Assembly (NCBI RefSeq): GCF_046546335.1
Contig: NZ_JBKGYA010000150.1
Strand: one strand, 5' to 3'
Length of the DNA: 5,120 nt
DNA from: Thiohalospira sp046546335
Lineage (GTDB): Bacteria; Pseudomonadota; Gammaproteobacteria; Thiohalospirales; Thiohalospiraceae
Positions 1 through 5,120 of this stretch are shown here, one piece after another (within the stretch, counting starts at the first letter, position 1; each line of letters opens with the position of its first letter). The translations under genes and the position numbers were made by a program. Below the pieces are notes generated by a model. The model had not been told where the DNA came from, did no database searches, and worked only from the letters and a program-made list of their open reading frames with translations.

Positions 1-5
1 GCGCC

Positions 6-33
6 TTGAACCCGCACGGCTGACAGCTATCCT
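6..33 (+). promoter_or_regulatory. Possible sigma70-type promoter for the E1/JAMM operon
   Basis: TTGAAC at 6-11 resembles a -35 box and TATCCT at 28-33 resembles a -10 box, with a 16-base spacer. Transcription would begin near position 40, about 30 bases before the first gene. The two boxes sit in the least GC-rich stretch of the left edge. The match is imperfect, and the window edge hides what lies upstream. One plus-strand frame ends in a TGA at 21-23, so bases 1-23 could instead be the tail of a preceding gene. Confidence 0.3.
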
Positions 34-71
34 CTAGACAGTGATTCCCGGAAGTGGAACGAGGGAGCCCG

Positions 72-473
72 ATGGAAGACCGCATCAAGGTCCGGGAGAT
101 CGCCTTCCAGGTCCCGCACCCCGACCCCGACCAGGCGCGCACGGCGCTGGAATCGGTCACCGCCATCACGGGGGTGCAGGAGGCGATCCACCACGGACCG
201 CAGCTGCTGGTGGTGCGCTACGATATCCGCTACATCACCCTGGAGGAGCTGGAGGGGCTCTGCCGGGAACTCGGCCTGCACCTGGACAACAGCCTCCTCT
301 ACCGCCTCAAGCGCGCCCTCTACCACTACACCGAGGAGACCCAGCGCGCCAATCTCGCCGGCTGCGACAAGGGCCAGCACAACTGCACCGAGCACGCCTT
401 CATCATCACCTACCAGCGCCACCGCCACGGCTGCCGCGACGAGCGCCCGGAGTACCTGCGCAACTACCTCTGA
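72..473 (+). CDS. Conserved-looking hypothetical protein, 133 aa, ferredoxin-like N-terminus and Cys/His-rich C-terminus
   Basis: I do not recognise this protein as a named family. Residues 5-72 follow a beta-alpha-beta-beta-alpha-beta pattern (KVREIAFQV strand, helix about 20-32, strands about 36-53, helix 56-67, short strand). This recalls the heavy-metal-associated (HMA) ferredoxin-like fold, but the metal-binding CxxC of true HMA domains is absent. Residues 74-95 look like an amphipathic helix. The tail has C98, H103, C105, H108, H117, H119 and C121, which could bind a metal. No signal peptide or membrane segment is visible, so it is probably cytosolic. The ATG at 72 is chosen because GAGGGAG at 61-67 is a good ribosome-binding site. 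An in-frame GTG at 54 would add six residues but lies upstream of that site. The gene is first in an apparent operon, 40 bases before the E1-like gene, so a role as partner, substrate or regulator of that enzyme is possible but unproven. Confidence 0.8.
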   Translation: MEDRIKVREIAFQVPHPDPDQARTALESVTAITGVQEAIHHGPQLLVVRYDIRYITLEELEGLCRELGLHLDNSLLYRLKRALYHYTEETQRANLAGCDKGQHNCTEHAFIITYQRHRHGCRDERPEYLRNYL

Positions 474-481
474 GGCGCTAC

Positions 482-516
482 CATGGGGGCCCAGCCCCGA
501 TGGTCCGCTCCCCATG
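482..516 (+). promoter_or_regulatory. Inverted repeat enclosing the E1 gene start codon
   Basis: CATGGGG at 482-488 is the exact reverse complement of CCCCATG at 510-516, and a G-U pair (489 with 509) can extend the stem to eight pairs around a 19-base loop. The right arm contains the ATG at 514-516 of the E1-like gene. The left arm begins 8 bases after the stop codon of the preceding gene (471-473), so a ribosome terminating there would be expected to open it. A competing small hairpin (486-489 with 495-498) is also possible. The pairing is seen in the sequence; the regulatory role is inference. Confidence 0.4.
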
Positions 517-1266
517 AACGACGAACAGCTCCTGCGCTACGGCCGCCAGATCCTCCTGCCCGGCGTCGATGTCGCCGGCCAGGAGCGCCTGGCCGGCAGC
601 CGCGTGCTCATCCTCGGCCTGGGCGGCCTGGGCTCCCCCGCCGCCCTCTACCTGGCCGGGGCCGGGGTGGGCGAGCTGGTCCTGGTGGACGACGACGTCG
701 TCGAGATCTCCAACCTCCAGCGCCAGATCGCCCACACCACCGCCGAGGCGGGCACCCCCAAGGCCGAATCCGCCGCCCGCCGGATCGCGGAACTCAACCC
801 CGAGGTCGCCACCCGCCCCGTCGACCACCGGCTGGACGAGGCCGAGCTGGCCGCCGAGATCGCCGCTGTCGACCTGGTCCTGGACTGCTCCGACAACTTC
901 GCCACCCGCTTCGCCGTCAACCGCGCCTGCGCGACCACCGGCCGGCCCCTGGTCTCCGGGGCGGCCATCCGCCTGGAGGGGCAGGTGGCGGTCTTCGACC
1001 ACCGCCGGGGCGGCCCCTGCTACCGCTGCCTCTACCGCGAGGAGGGGGGCGAGGCGGAGCGCTGCAGCGAGAGCGGGGTCCTGGGGCCGGTGGTGGGGAT
1101 CGTGGGGAGCTGGCAGGCGGCGGAGGCGCTCAAGCTCCTGCTCGGAATCGGCGAGTCCCTGACGGGACGGCTGCTCATGCTCGACCTGGCGGCCGGCGAC
1201 TGCCGCACCCTGGCCCTGCGCGCCGACCCGGCCTGCCCGGTCTGCGGGGACCATGGCGGCGCCTGA
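514..1266 (+). CDS. moeB: MoeB/ThiF/HesA family E1-like adenylyltransferase (sulfur-carrier activating enzyme)
   Basis: Enzymes of this family adenylate the C-terminal glycine of a small ubiquitin-like sulfur carrier (MoaD for molybdopterin, ThiS for thiamine, or others) using ATP. The 250-aa length matches stand-alone MoeB/ThiF. Visible hallmarks are R11 in GRQI near the N-terminus (the arginine contributed across the dimer in MoeB), the nucleotide-binding GLGGLG at 35-40, DDD at 59-61, the DCSDN motif with D127, a zinc site formed by C169/C172 and C241/C244, and C184 in CSESGVLGPVVG, which corresponds to the family's conserved cysteine. There is no rhodanese domain at the C-terminus. The start at 514 fits the family N-terminus, but no clear Shine-Dalgarno precedes it and the ATG lies in an inverted repeat, suggesting coupling to the gene upstream. 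The 3' end overlaps the JAMM gene. MoeB and ThiF cannot be separated reliably from sequence alone, and no carrier protein is nearby, so the symbol is provisional. Confidence 0.9.
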   Translation: MNDEQLLRYGRQILLPGVDVAGQERLAGSRVLILGLGGLGSPAALYLAGAGVGELVLVDDDVVEISNLQRQIAHTTAEAGTPKAESAARRIAELNPEVATRPVDHRLDEAELAAEIAAVDLVLDCSDNFATRFAVNRACATTGRPLVSGAAIRLEGQVAVFDHRRGGPCYRCLYREEGGEAERCSESGVLGPVVGIVGSWQAAEALKLLLGIGESLTGRLLMLDLAAGDCRTLALRADPACPVCGDHGGA

Positions 1267-1678
1267 GATCCCCCCGGGAGGGCTGCTGGCGGGACTGCTG
1301 GAGGAGGCCCGGCGCTCGCCGGCGGCGGAGATCTGCGGGCTGCTGGTCCGCGACGGCGCGGGGGCGTGGCACCACTGGCCGGTGGCCAATGCCCACCCCG
1401 AACCGGAGCGCGCCTTCCTCATGGAGCCCGCCGAGCAGATCGCCGCCTTCCGCGCCCTGCGGGAGCGCGCCTGGCGCCTGGGGGCGATCTACCACTCCCA
1501 CCCCTTTGGTGAGGCGGTGCCCTCGGCCACGGATGCCGCCGAGGCGGCGTGGGAGACCCTCCACCTCCTCCTGGCCCCGGCCTCGAGGGACCCGGTCCGC
1601 GGCTGGTGGTGGGACGGGGCGGCCTTCACGGAGGTGGCGCTACCCCCGCCGGACACGGACTCAATGGCGGGTGGATGA
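1253..1678 (+). CDS. JAMM/Mov34/MPN-family zinc metalloprotease (Mec-like)
   Basis: Bacterial members of this family cleave after the C-terminal glycine of ubiquitin-like sulfur carriers; the studied example is Mec of Mycobacterium tuberculosis, which releases cysteine from CysO. The 141-aa protein is a single JAMM domain of normal size. The motif is complete: E26 in EICGLL, then HSHP with zinc ligands H81 and H83, exactly seven residues, S91, and D94 in PSATD. No signal peptide or membrane segment is seen, so it should be cytosolic. The ATG at 1253 lies inside the end of the E1 gene (14-base overlap). Its upstream GGGGA (1246-1250) is only two bases from the ATG, a poor ribosome-binding site, so translation is probably coupled to the E1 gene. 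The protein ends in Met-Ala-Gly-Gly. Its 3' end overlaps the end of hslO on the other strand by 18 bases. The family call is firm; the substrate is unknown. Confidence 0.9.
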   Translation: MAAPEIPPGGLLAGLLEEARRSPAAEICGLLVRDGAGAWHHWPVANAHPEPERAFLMEPAEQIAAFRALRERAWRLGAIYHSHPFGEAVPSATDAAEAAWETLHLLLAPASRDPVRGWWWDGAAFTEVALPPPDTDSMAGG

Positions 1679-2539
1679 GCCGGCCAGGGGGTCGTCGGCG
1701 GCGAAGAGCTGCTCGGCGTCCACCGGGTCGAAGTGGAAGTGGCGGTTGCAGAACTCGCAGTTCACATCCACCGCCCCCTGCTCGGCGATGATGGAGCGGA
1801 CCTCGTCCACGCCCAGGGAGCGCAGGGTGCTGGCCACCCGCTCCCGGCTGCAGGTGCAGGCGAAGCGCACCGGCTCGCCCTCGAACAGCCGCAGGTCCTC
1901 CTCGTGGAAGAGGCGGTGGCGCAGCCGGTCGCCATCCAGCCCCAGCAGCTCGGCCTCGGTCACGGTGTCGGCCAGGTGGCAGGCGCGCTCCCAGGCATCG
2001 GTATCCACATCGCGCTGGCCGGGGATGCGCTGGAGCATGAGCCCGCTGGCCCGGCGGCCATCCACCGCCAGCCACAGCCGGGTGGGGAGCTGCTCCGAGC
2101 GGGCGAGATAGCCCTCGAAGGCGCCGGCGAGATCGGCCCCCTCCAGGGGCACGATGCCCTGATAGCGCTCGCCACCGCCCTCGGGCTCCAGGGTGATGGC
2201 CATGCGGCCGTCGCCGAAGGAGGCCGCCAGGTCCGCCCCGTCGGGGACCGGCGCATTCCACTGCGCCATGCCGCGCAGGGTCCGCCGGGCGGTGGCCTCG
2301 GCCACCAGGAGGTTCACCGGCCCGTGGCCGTTGACCTGGATCACCAGCCGGCCATGTTCCTTGAGGGTGGAGCCCAGCAGCCCGGCGGCGACGAGGCTCT
2401 CCCCCAGCAGGCGGCGCACCGCCGTGGGATAGTCGTGGCGTGCCAGCACCGCCTGCCAGGTCCCGTCCAGGTGGAGATACTGGCCGCGGATGGCGGCGTG
2501 CTCGAACAGGAAGCGCTGGAGGGTATCCTGGCTGCTCAT
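1661..2539 (-). CDS. hslO: Hsp33 redox-regulated molecular chaperone
   Basis: Hsp33 is a cytosolic holdase that binds unfolding proteins when oxidation, for example by hypochlorite or by peroxide with heat, releases its zinc and forms disulfides. The 292-aa length is typical. The defining C-terminal redox switch is intact: C228-x-C230, 30 intervening residues, then C261-x-x-C264, giving the four zinc-binding cysteines. The N-terminal two-thirds match the Hsp33 core, including QVNGHGPVNLLVAEA at about 68-82 and a GMAQW segment at 90-94. The ATG at 2537-2539 is preceded by GAGAGGTGA (2540-2548), a strong but closely spaced ribosome-binding site. The gene starts 28 bases after gatB in the same direction, so it is probably co-transcribed with gatAB, although a private promoter inside gatB cannot be excluded. 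I saw no heat-shock-type promoter in the gap. Its last 18 bases overlap the convergent JAMM gene. Confidence 0.96.
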   Translation of the reverse strand: MSSQDTLQRFLFEHAAIRGQYLHLDGTWQAVLARHDYPTAVRRLLGESLVAAGLLGSTLKEHGRLVIQVNGHGPVNLLVAEATARRTLRGMAQWNAPVPDGADLAASFGDGRMAITLEPEGGGERYQGIVPLEGADLAGAFEGYLARSEQLPTRLWLAVDGRRASGLMLQRIPGQRDVDTDAWERACHLADTVTEAELLGLDGDRLRHRLFHEEDLRLFEGEPVRFACTCSRERVASTLRSLGVDEVRSIIAEQGAVDVNCEFCNRHFHFDPVDAEQLFAADDPLAGSSTRH

Positions 2540-2552
2540 TCACCTCTCGCCG

Positions 2553-2569
2553 GAGCCGCGGCGCGGCTC
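2553..2569. repeat. Perfect 17-bp palindrome between gatB and hslO
   Basis: GAGCCGCG (2553-2560) and CGCGGCTC (2562-2569) are perfect reverse complements around a single central G. As RNA this would fold into a seven-pair, almost all G-C stem with a three-base loop. It overlaps the last two bases of the gatB stop codon as read on the minus strand and ends about 5 bases upstream of the hslO ribosome-binding region. No T-run follows on either strand, so it is not a typical intrinsic terminator. It may be an RNA-stabilising or attenuating hairpin, or a protein-binding site. It could also be chance in GC-rich DNA. Confidence 0.5.
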
Positions 2570-4007
2570 AGCCGTTGAGCTTTTCCTTGAGCCGGTCGTT
2601 GACCTGCTGCGGATTCGCCTTGCCGCCGGAGGCCTTCATCACCTGGCCGACGAAGAAGCCCATGAGCTTCTCCTTGCCACCGCGGTAGGCCTCCACCTGC
2701 TCCGGATTGGCCGCCATGACCTCGTCGATGACCGCGTCGATGGCGGAGGTGTCGGTGATCTGCTTGAGACCGCGCGCCTCGATGACGGTATCGGCGTCGC
2801 CCTCGCCGTTCCACATCGCCTCGAAGACCTCCTTGGCGATCTTCCCGGAGATGGTCTCGTCCTGGATCCGGTTGAGCAGGCCGGCCAGCCCCTCCGCGGA
2901 GACGGGGCTCTCGGTAATGTCGATATCGTCGCGGTTCATGGCCGCGGCCAGCTCCCCGGTGACCCAGTTGGCGCAGAGCTTGGGGTCGTCGCCCACGGCG
3001 GCCACCACGGCCTCGTAGTAGTCCGCCAGCGCCCGGGTGTCGGTGAGCACCGCGGCGTCGTAGCGGGAGAGGCCGTAGTCGGCCATGAAGCGGTCGCGCT
3101 TGGCATCCGGCAGTTCGGGCAGGTCGGCGCGCGCCTCCTCCACGAAGGCCGGCTCGATGGCCAGCGGCAGCAGGTCGGGATCGGGGAAGTACCGGTAGTC
3201 GGTGGCCTCCTCCTTGCTGCGCATGGAGCGGGTCTCGTCCTTGGCCGCGTCGTAGAGCCGCGTCTCCTGGACCACCCGGCCGCCGCCCTCGAGGACGTCG
3301 ATCTGGCGCTCCACCTCGAAGTCGATGGCCCGTTCCAGGAAGCGGAAGGAGTTGACGTTCTTGATCTCCGTCCGGGTGCCGAAGCGGTGCTCCCCCACCG
3401 GCCGCACGGAGACGTTGGCGTCCATGCGGAAGGAGCCCTCCTGCATGTTGCCGTCGCAGATCTCCAGGTACTGGACCAGGGCGTGGAGCTTGCGGGCGTA
3501 GGCGGAGGCCTCCTTCGCGGTGCGCATGTCCGGCTCGGAGACGATCTCCAGCAGCGGCGTGCCGGCCCGGTTGAGGTCGATCCCGCTCATGCCGTGGAAG
3601 TCCTCGTGCAGGGACTTGCCGGCATCCTCCTCCAGGTGGGCCCGGGTGATCCCGATGGTCTTCGCCTCCTCGGCCCCCTCCGGCTCGATGACCATCTCGC
3701 CGTGGCGGACCACCGGCAGCTCGTACTGGCTGATCTGGTAGCCCTTGGGCAGATCGGCGTAGAAGTAGTTCTTGCGGGCGAAGACCGAGGTGGGCGCGAT
3801 CTCCGCGCCGATGGCCAGCCCCAGCTTCACCGCCATGCGCACCGCCTCGCGGTTGAGCACCGGCAGCACCCCGGGCATGGCCAGGTCGATGGCGCAGGCC
3901 TGGGTATTGGGCTCGGCGCCGTAGGCGGTGGAGGCGCCGGAGAAGATCTTGGTCTGCGTGGCGAGCTGGGTGTGGATCTCCAGCCCGATAATGGTCTCCC
4001 ACTCCAT
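2568..4007 (-). CDS. gatB: Aspartyl/glutamyl-tRNA(Asn/Gln) amidotransferase subunit B
   Basis: GatB is the tRNA-binding and kinase subunit of GatCAB. It phosphorylates the misattached Glu or Asp on tRNA so that ammonia from GatA can amidate it. The 479-aa length is normal. The N-terminal GatB domain (about 1-290) shows the family signatures WETIIGLEIHTQL at 3-15, the PKGYQISQYELP segment at 87-98, HLEEDAGKS at 124-132, DLNRAGTPLLEIVSEPD at 144-160, TRTEIKNVNSFRF at 211-223 and DYRYFPDPDLLP at 270-281. The C-terminal helical YqeY-like tail (about 330-478) includes NWVTGEL at 347-353 and ends in LKEKLNG. The start at 4005-4007 follows the gatA stop by two bases and has GGGGAGG seven bases upstream, so it is coupled to gatA. 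A small oddity is Ala84 in NYFYADLPKG, where I would expect proline. gatC is not in the window. Confidence 0.97.
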   Translation of the reverse strand: MEWETIIGLEIHTQLATQTKIFSGASTAYGAEPNTQACAIDLAMPGVLPVLNREAVRMAVKLGLAIGAEIAPTSVFARKNYFYADLPKGYQISQYELPVVRHGEMVIEPEGAEEAKTIGITRAHLEEDAGKSLHEDFHGMSGIDLNRAGTPLLEIVSEPDMRTAKEASAYARKLHALVQYLEICDGNMQEGSFRMDANVSVRPVGEHRFGTRTEIKNVNSFRFLERAIDFEVERQIDVLEGGGRVVQETRLYDAAKDETRSMRSKEEATDYRYFPDPDLLPLAIEPAFVEEARADLPELPDAKRDRFMADYGLSRYDAAVLTDTRALADYYEAVVAAVGDDPKLCANWVTGELAAAMNRDDIDITESPVSAEGLAGLLNRIQDETISGKIAKEVFEAMWNGEGDADTVIEARGLKQITDTSAIDAVIDEVMAANPEQVEAYRGGKEKLMGFFVGQVMKASGGKANPQQVNDRLKEKLNG

Positions 4008-4009
4008 GT

Positions 4010-5120
4010 TCACGCCTCCCCGCCGTTGGCCGCGGCACCGGGCGCGGTGCGCTCGTGCCAGTCCGTGACCTGCTGATAGCGATGGGCGGCATTGAGCAGG
4101 CCCGGCTCGTCGAAGTAGTTGCCGATGAGCTGCAGCCCCACCGGCCGGCCGTCCACCAGCCCCGCCGGCACCGACATCGCCGGCAGGCCGGCAAGGTTGG
4201 CGGCGATGGTGTAGATGTCCGAGAGGTACATGGAGACGGGGTCGGTCTTCTCCCCGAGGTTGAAGGCCGGCGCCGGGGCGGTGGGCCCGAGGAGCAGATC
4301 CACCTCCTCGAAGGCGGCCATGAAGTCGTCCTTGATGAGCCGGCGCATGCGCTGCGCCTTGAGATAGTAGGCGTCGAAGTAGCCGGCGGAGAGGGCGTAG
4401 GTGCCCACCATGACGCGCCGCTTGACCTCGTCCCCGAAGCCCTCGCCGCGGGAGCGCTTGTAGAGATCCTCCAGGTCCTGCGGATCGTCGCAGCGGTGGC
4501 CGTAGCGCACGCCGTCGAAGCGCGAGAGGTTGGAGGAGCACTCCGCCGGGGCGATGACGTAGTAGGTGGGCACCGCCAGCTCGGCGTGGGGCAGGGAGAC
4601 CTCGCGGACCTCCGCCCCCAGGCCCCGGAACTCCTCGATGGCCGCCTCCAGGGCGCGCGCGGTCCCGGCATCCAGGCCGCTGCCGAAGTACTCCTTCGGC
4701 AGCCCGATGCGCAGCCCCTCGAGGCTGCGCCCCAGCCCCTCGGTATAGTCCGGCACCGGCTCCTGCAGGCTGGTGGAGTCGCGCTCGTCGAAGCCGGCCA
4801 TGGCCCCCAGCAGCAGGGCACAGTCCTCGGCGGTGTGCGCCAGGGGGCCGGCCTGATCGAGGCTGGAGGCGAAGGCGATCATCCCCCAGCGGGAGACCCG
4901 GCCGTAGGTGGGCTTGAGCCCGGTGACGCCGCACAGCGCCGCCGGCTGGCGGATGGAGCCGCCGGTATCGGTGCCGGTGGCCCCCGGTACCAGCCCGGCG
5001 GCGACCGCCGCCGCCGAGCCGCCGGAGGAGCCGCCGGGCACCGCCTGCGGGTCCCAGGGGTTGCGCACCGGGCCGTAGTAGCTGGTCTCGTTGGACGAGC
5101 CCATGGCGAACTCGTCCATG
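4010..5120 (-). CDS. gatA: Glutamyl-tRNA(Gln) amidotransferase subunit A (5' end outside window)
   Basis: GatA is the amidase-signature subunit of GatCAB. It hydrolyses glutamine and channels the ammonia to GatB. The window holds the last 369 codons plus one base of the preceding codon. By comparison with GatA proteins of about 485 aa, roughly 115-125 N-terminal residues, including the catalytic lysine, lie beyond the right edge. The first visible residues, MDEFAMGSSNETS, are an internal family motif and not the start. Two of the Ser-cisSer-Lys triad residues are present: S31 (cis-serine) in PGGSSGGSAAA and the nucleophile S55 in GTDTGGSIRQPAA, spaced 24 apart as in characterised GatA. Further signatures are LKPTYGRVSRWG at 68-79 and ASSLDQAGPLAHT at 84-96. 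The gene ends in a TGA at 4010-4012, two bases before the gatB ATG. It is expected to be preceded by gatC or a divergent gene, but this cannot be seen. Confidence 0.96.
   Translation of the reverse strand, partial: MDEFAMGSSNETSYYGPVRNPWDPQAVPGGSSGGSAAAVAAGLVPGATGTDTGGSIRQPAALCGVTGLKPTYGRVSRWGMIAFASSLDQAGPLAHTAEDCALLLGAMAGFDERDSTSLQEPVPDYTEGLGRSLEGLRIGLPKEYFGSGLDAGTARALEAAIEEFRGLGAEVREVSLPHAELAVPTYYVIAPAECSSNLSRFDGVRYGHRCDDPQDLEDLYKRSRGEGFGDEVKRRVMVGTYALSAGYFDAYYLKAQRMRRLIKDDFMAAFEEVDLLLGPTAPAPAFNLGEKTDPVSMYLSDIYTIAANLAGLPAMSVPAGLVDGRPVGLQLIGNYFDEPGLLNAAHRYQQVTDWHERTAPGAAANGGEA
4015..4021 (-). promoter_or_regulatory. Ribosome-binding site of gatB within the end of gatA
   Basis: Read on the minus strand, GGGGAGG lies in the last codons of gatA, seven bases before the gatB ATG at 4005-4007. 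It contains the core GGAGG and fixes the gatB start at that ATG, although the same frame stays open far upstream through gatA. This is the strongest ribosome-binding site in the window. Confidence 0.8.

Noticed and set aside
54..71. GTG at 54 as start of the 133-aa protein
   Set aside because: The ribosome-binding site GAGGGAG at 61-67 lies downstream of it and is well placed for the ATG at 72.
72..473. The 133-aa protein as the ubiquitin-like substrate of the E1 enzyme
   Set aside because: It lacks a C-terminal Gly-Gly and its secondary-structure pattern looks ferredoxin-like rather than beta-grasp.
27..515. Minus-strand open frame opposite the 133-aa gene
   Set aside because: The translation is Ala/Val/Gly-rich without recognisable motifs. 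The plus-strand gene has a good ribosome-binding site, normal composition and operon context.
514..1678. Antiphage conjugation system (type II CBASS or Bil-like) based on E1 plus JAMM
   Set aside because: No cyclase, effector, E2-like or ubiquitin-like gene is present, and the E1 is a compact MoeB/ThiF type, so a sulfur-carrier role is more likely.
483..2111. Long plus-strand open frame of 542 codons across the E1, JAMM and hslO genes
   Set aside because: Its translation is rich in Arg, Pro, Ala and Gly with no family features, and it is out of frame with three well-supported genes. It is an open frame caused by high GC.
2490..4076. Long plus-strand open frame of 528 codons opposite gatB
   Set aside because: It is antisense to gatB over nearly its whole length, with a low-complexity Gly/Val/Leu/Asp-rich translation. 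gatB has full family motifs on the other strand.
4008..4934. Upstream extension of the gatB frame through gatA
   Set aside because: The extension is out of frame with gatA and low in complexity. The ATG at 4007 has a strong Shine-Dalgarno and begins exactly at the known GatB N-terminus.
5117..5119. ATG at the right edge as the start of gatA
   Set aside because: MDEFAMGSSN is an internal GatA motif; the upstream region with the catalytic lysine is missing, and the base at 5120 fits a preceding Asn codon (AAC).

Overview
The window is GC-rich bacterial chromosomal DNA (clearly above half G+C by eye, with third codon positions mostly G or C). It is almost fully coding. The protein sequences (Hsp33, GatA, GatB, a MoeB/ThiF-like enzyme) look proteobacterial. 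My best guess is a halophilic or sulfur-oxidising gammaproteobacterium of the Ectothiorhodospiraceae type. That placement is inferred from composition and general resemblance, not from a marker gene.

Left part (about 1-1678, plus strand): a probable three-gene operon. A possible sigma70-type promoter lies in the first 40 bases. It is followed by a 133-aa protein of unknown function with a predicted ferredoxin-like N-terminal half and a Cys/His-rich tail. Next comes a 250-aa E1-like adenylating enzyme of the MoeB/ThiF/HesA family, with all key residues present. The last gene is a 141-aa JAMM (Mov34/MPN) metalloprotease with an intact zinc motif, and its start overlaps the end of the E1 gene by 14 bases. 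E1-like and JAMM enzymes together are known from sulfur-carrier pathways, in which a ThiS/MoaD/CysO-type ubiquitin-like protein is activated, loaded with sulfur or conjugated, and released by the JAMM enzyme. No such carrier is encoded here, so the substrate is unknown.

Right part (about 1661-5120, minus strand): gatA (its 5' end lies beyond the right edge of the window), gatB and hslO read leftward in that order. GatA and GatB are two subunits of the tRNA-dependent amidotransferase GatCAB, which converts misacylated Glu-tRNA(Gln) and/or Asp-tRNA(Asn) to the correct amide form. HslO (Hsp33) is a redox-switched holdase chaperone. The gatA stop and gatB start are 2 bases apart and a strong Shine-Dalgarno sequence precedes gatB. 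hslO follows gatB after 28 bases that include a perfect 17-bp palindrome.

The two gene clusters converge, and the JAMM gene and hslO overlap tail to tail by 18 bases with no recognisable terminator between them. I see no RNA gene, mobile element, CRISPR array or long repeat. The most noteworthy points are the E1/JAMM operon with its uncharacterised small partner and no visible ubiquitin-like carrier, an inverted repeat that would bury the E1 start codon, and the palindrome at the gatB-hslO junction.
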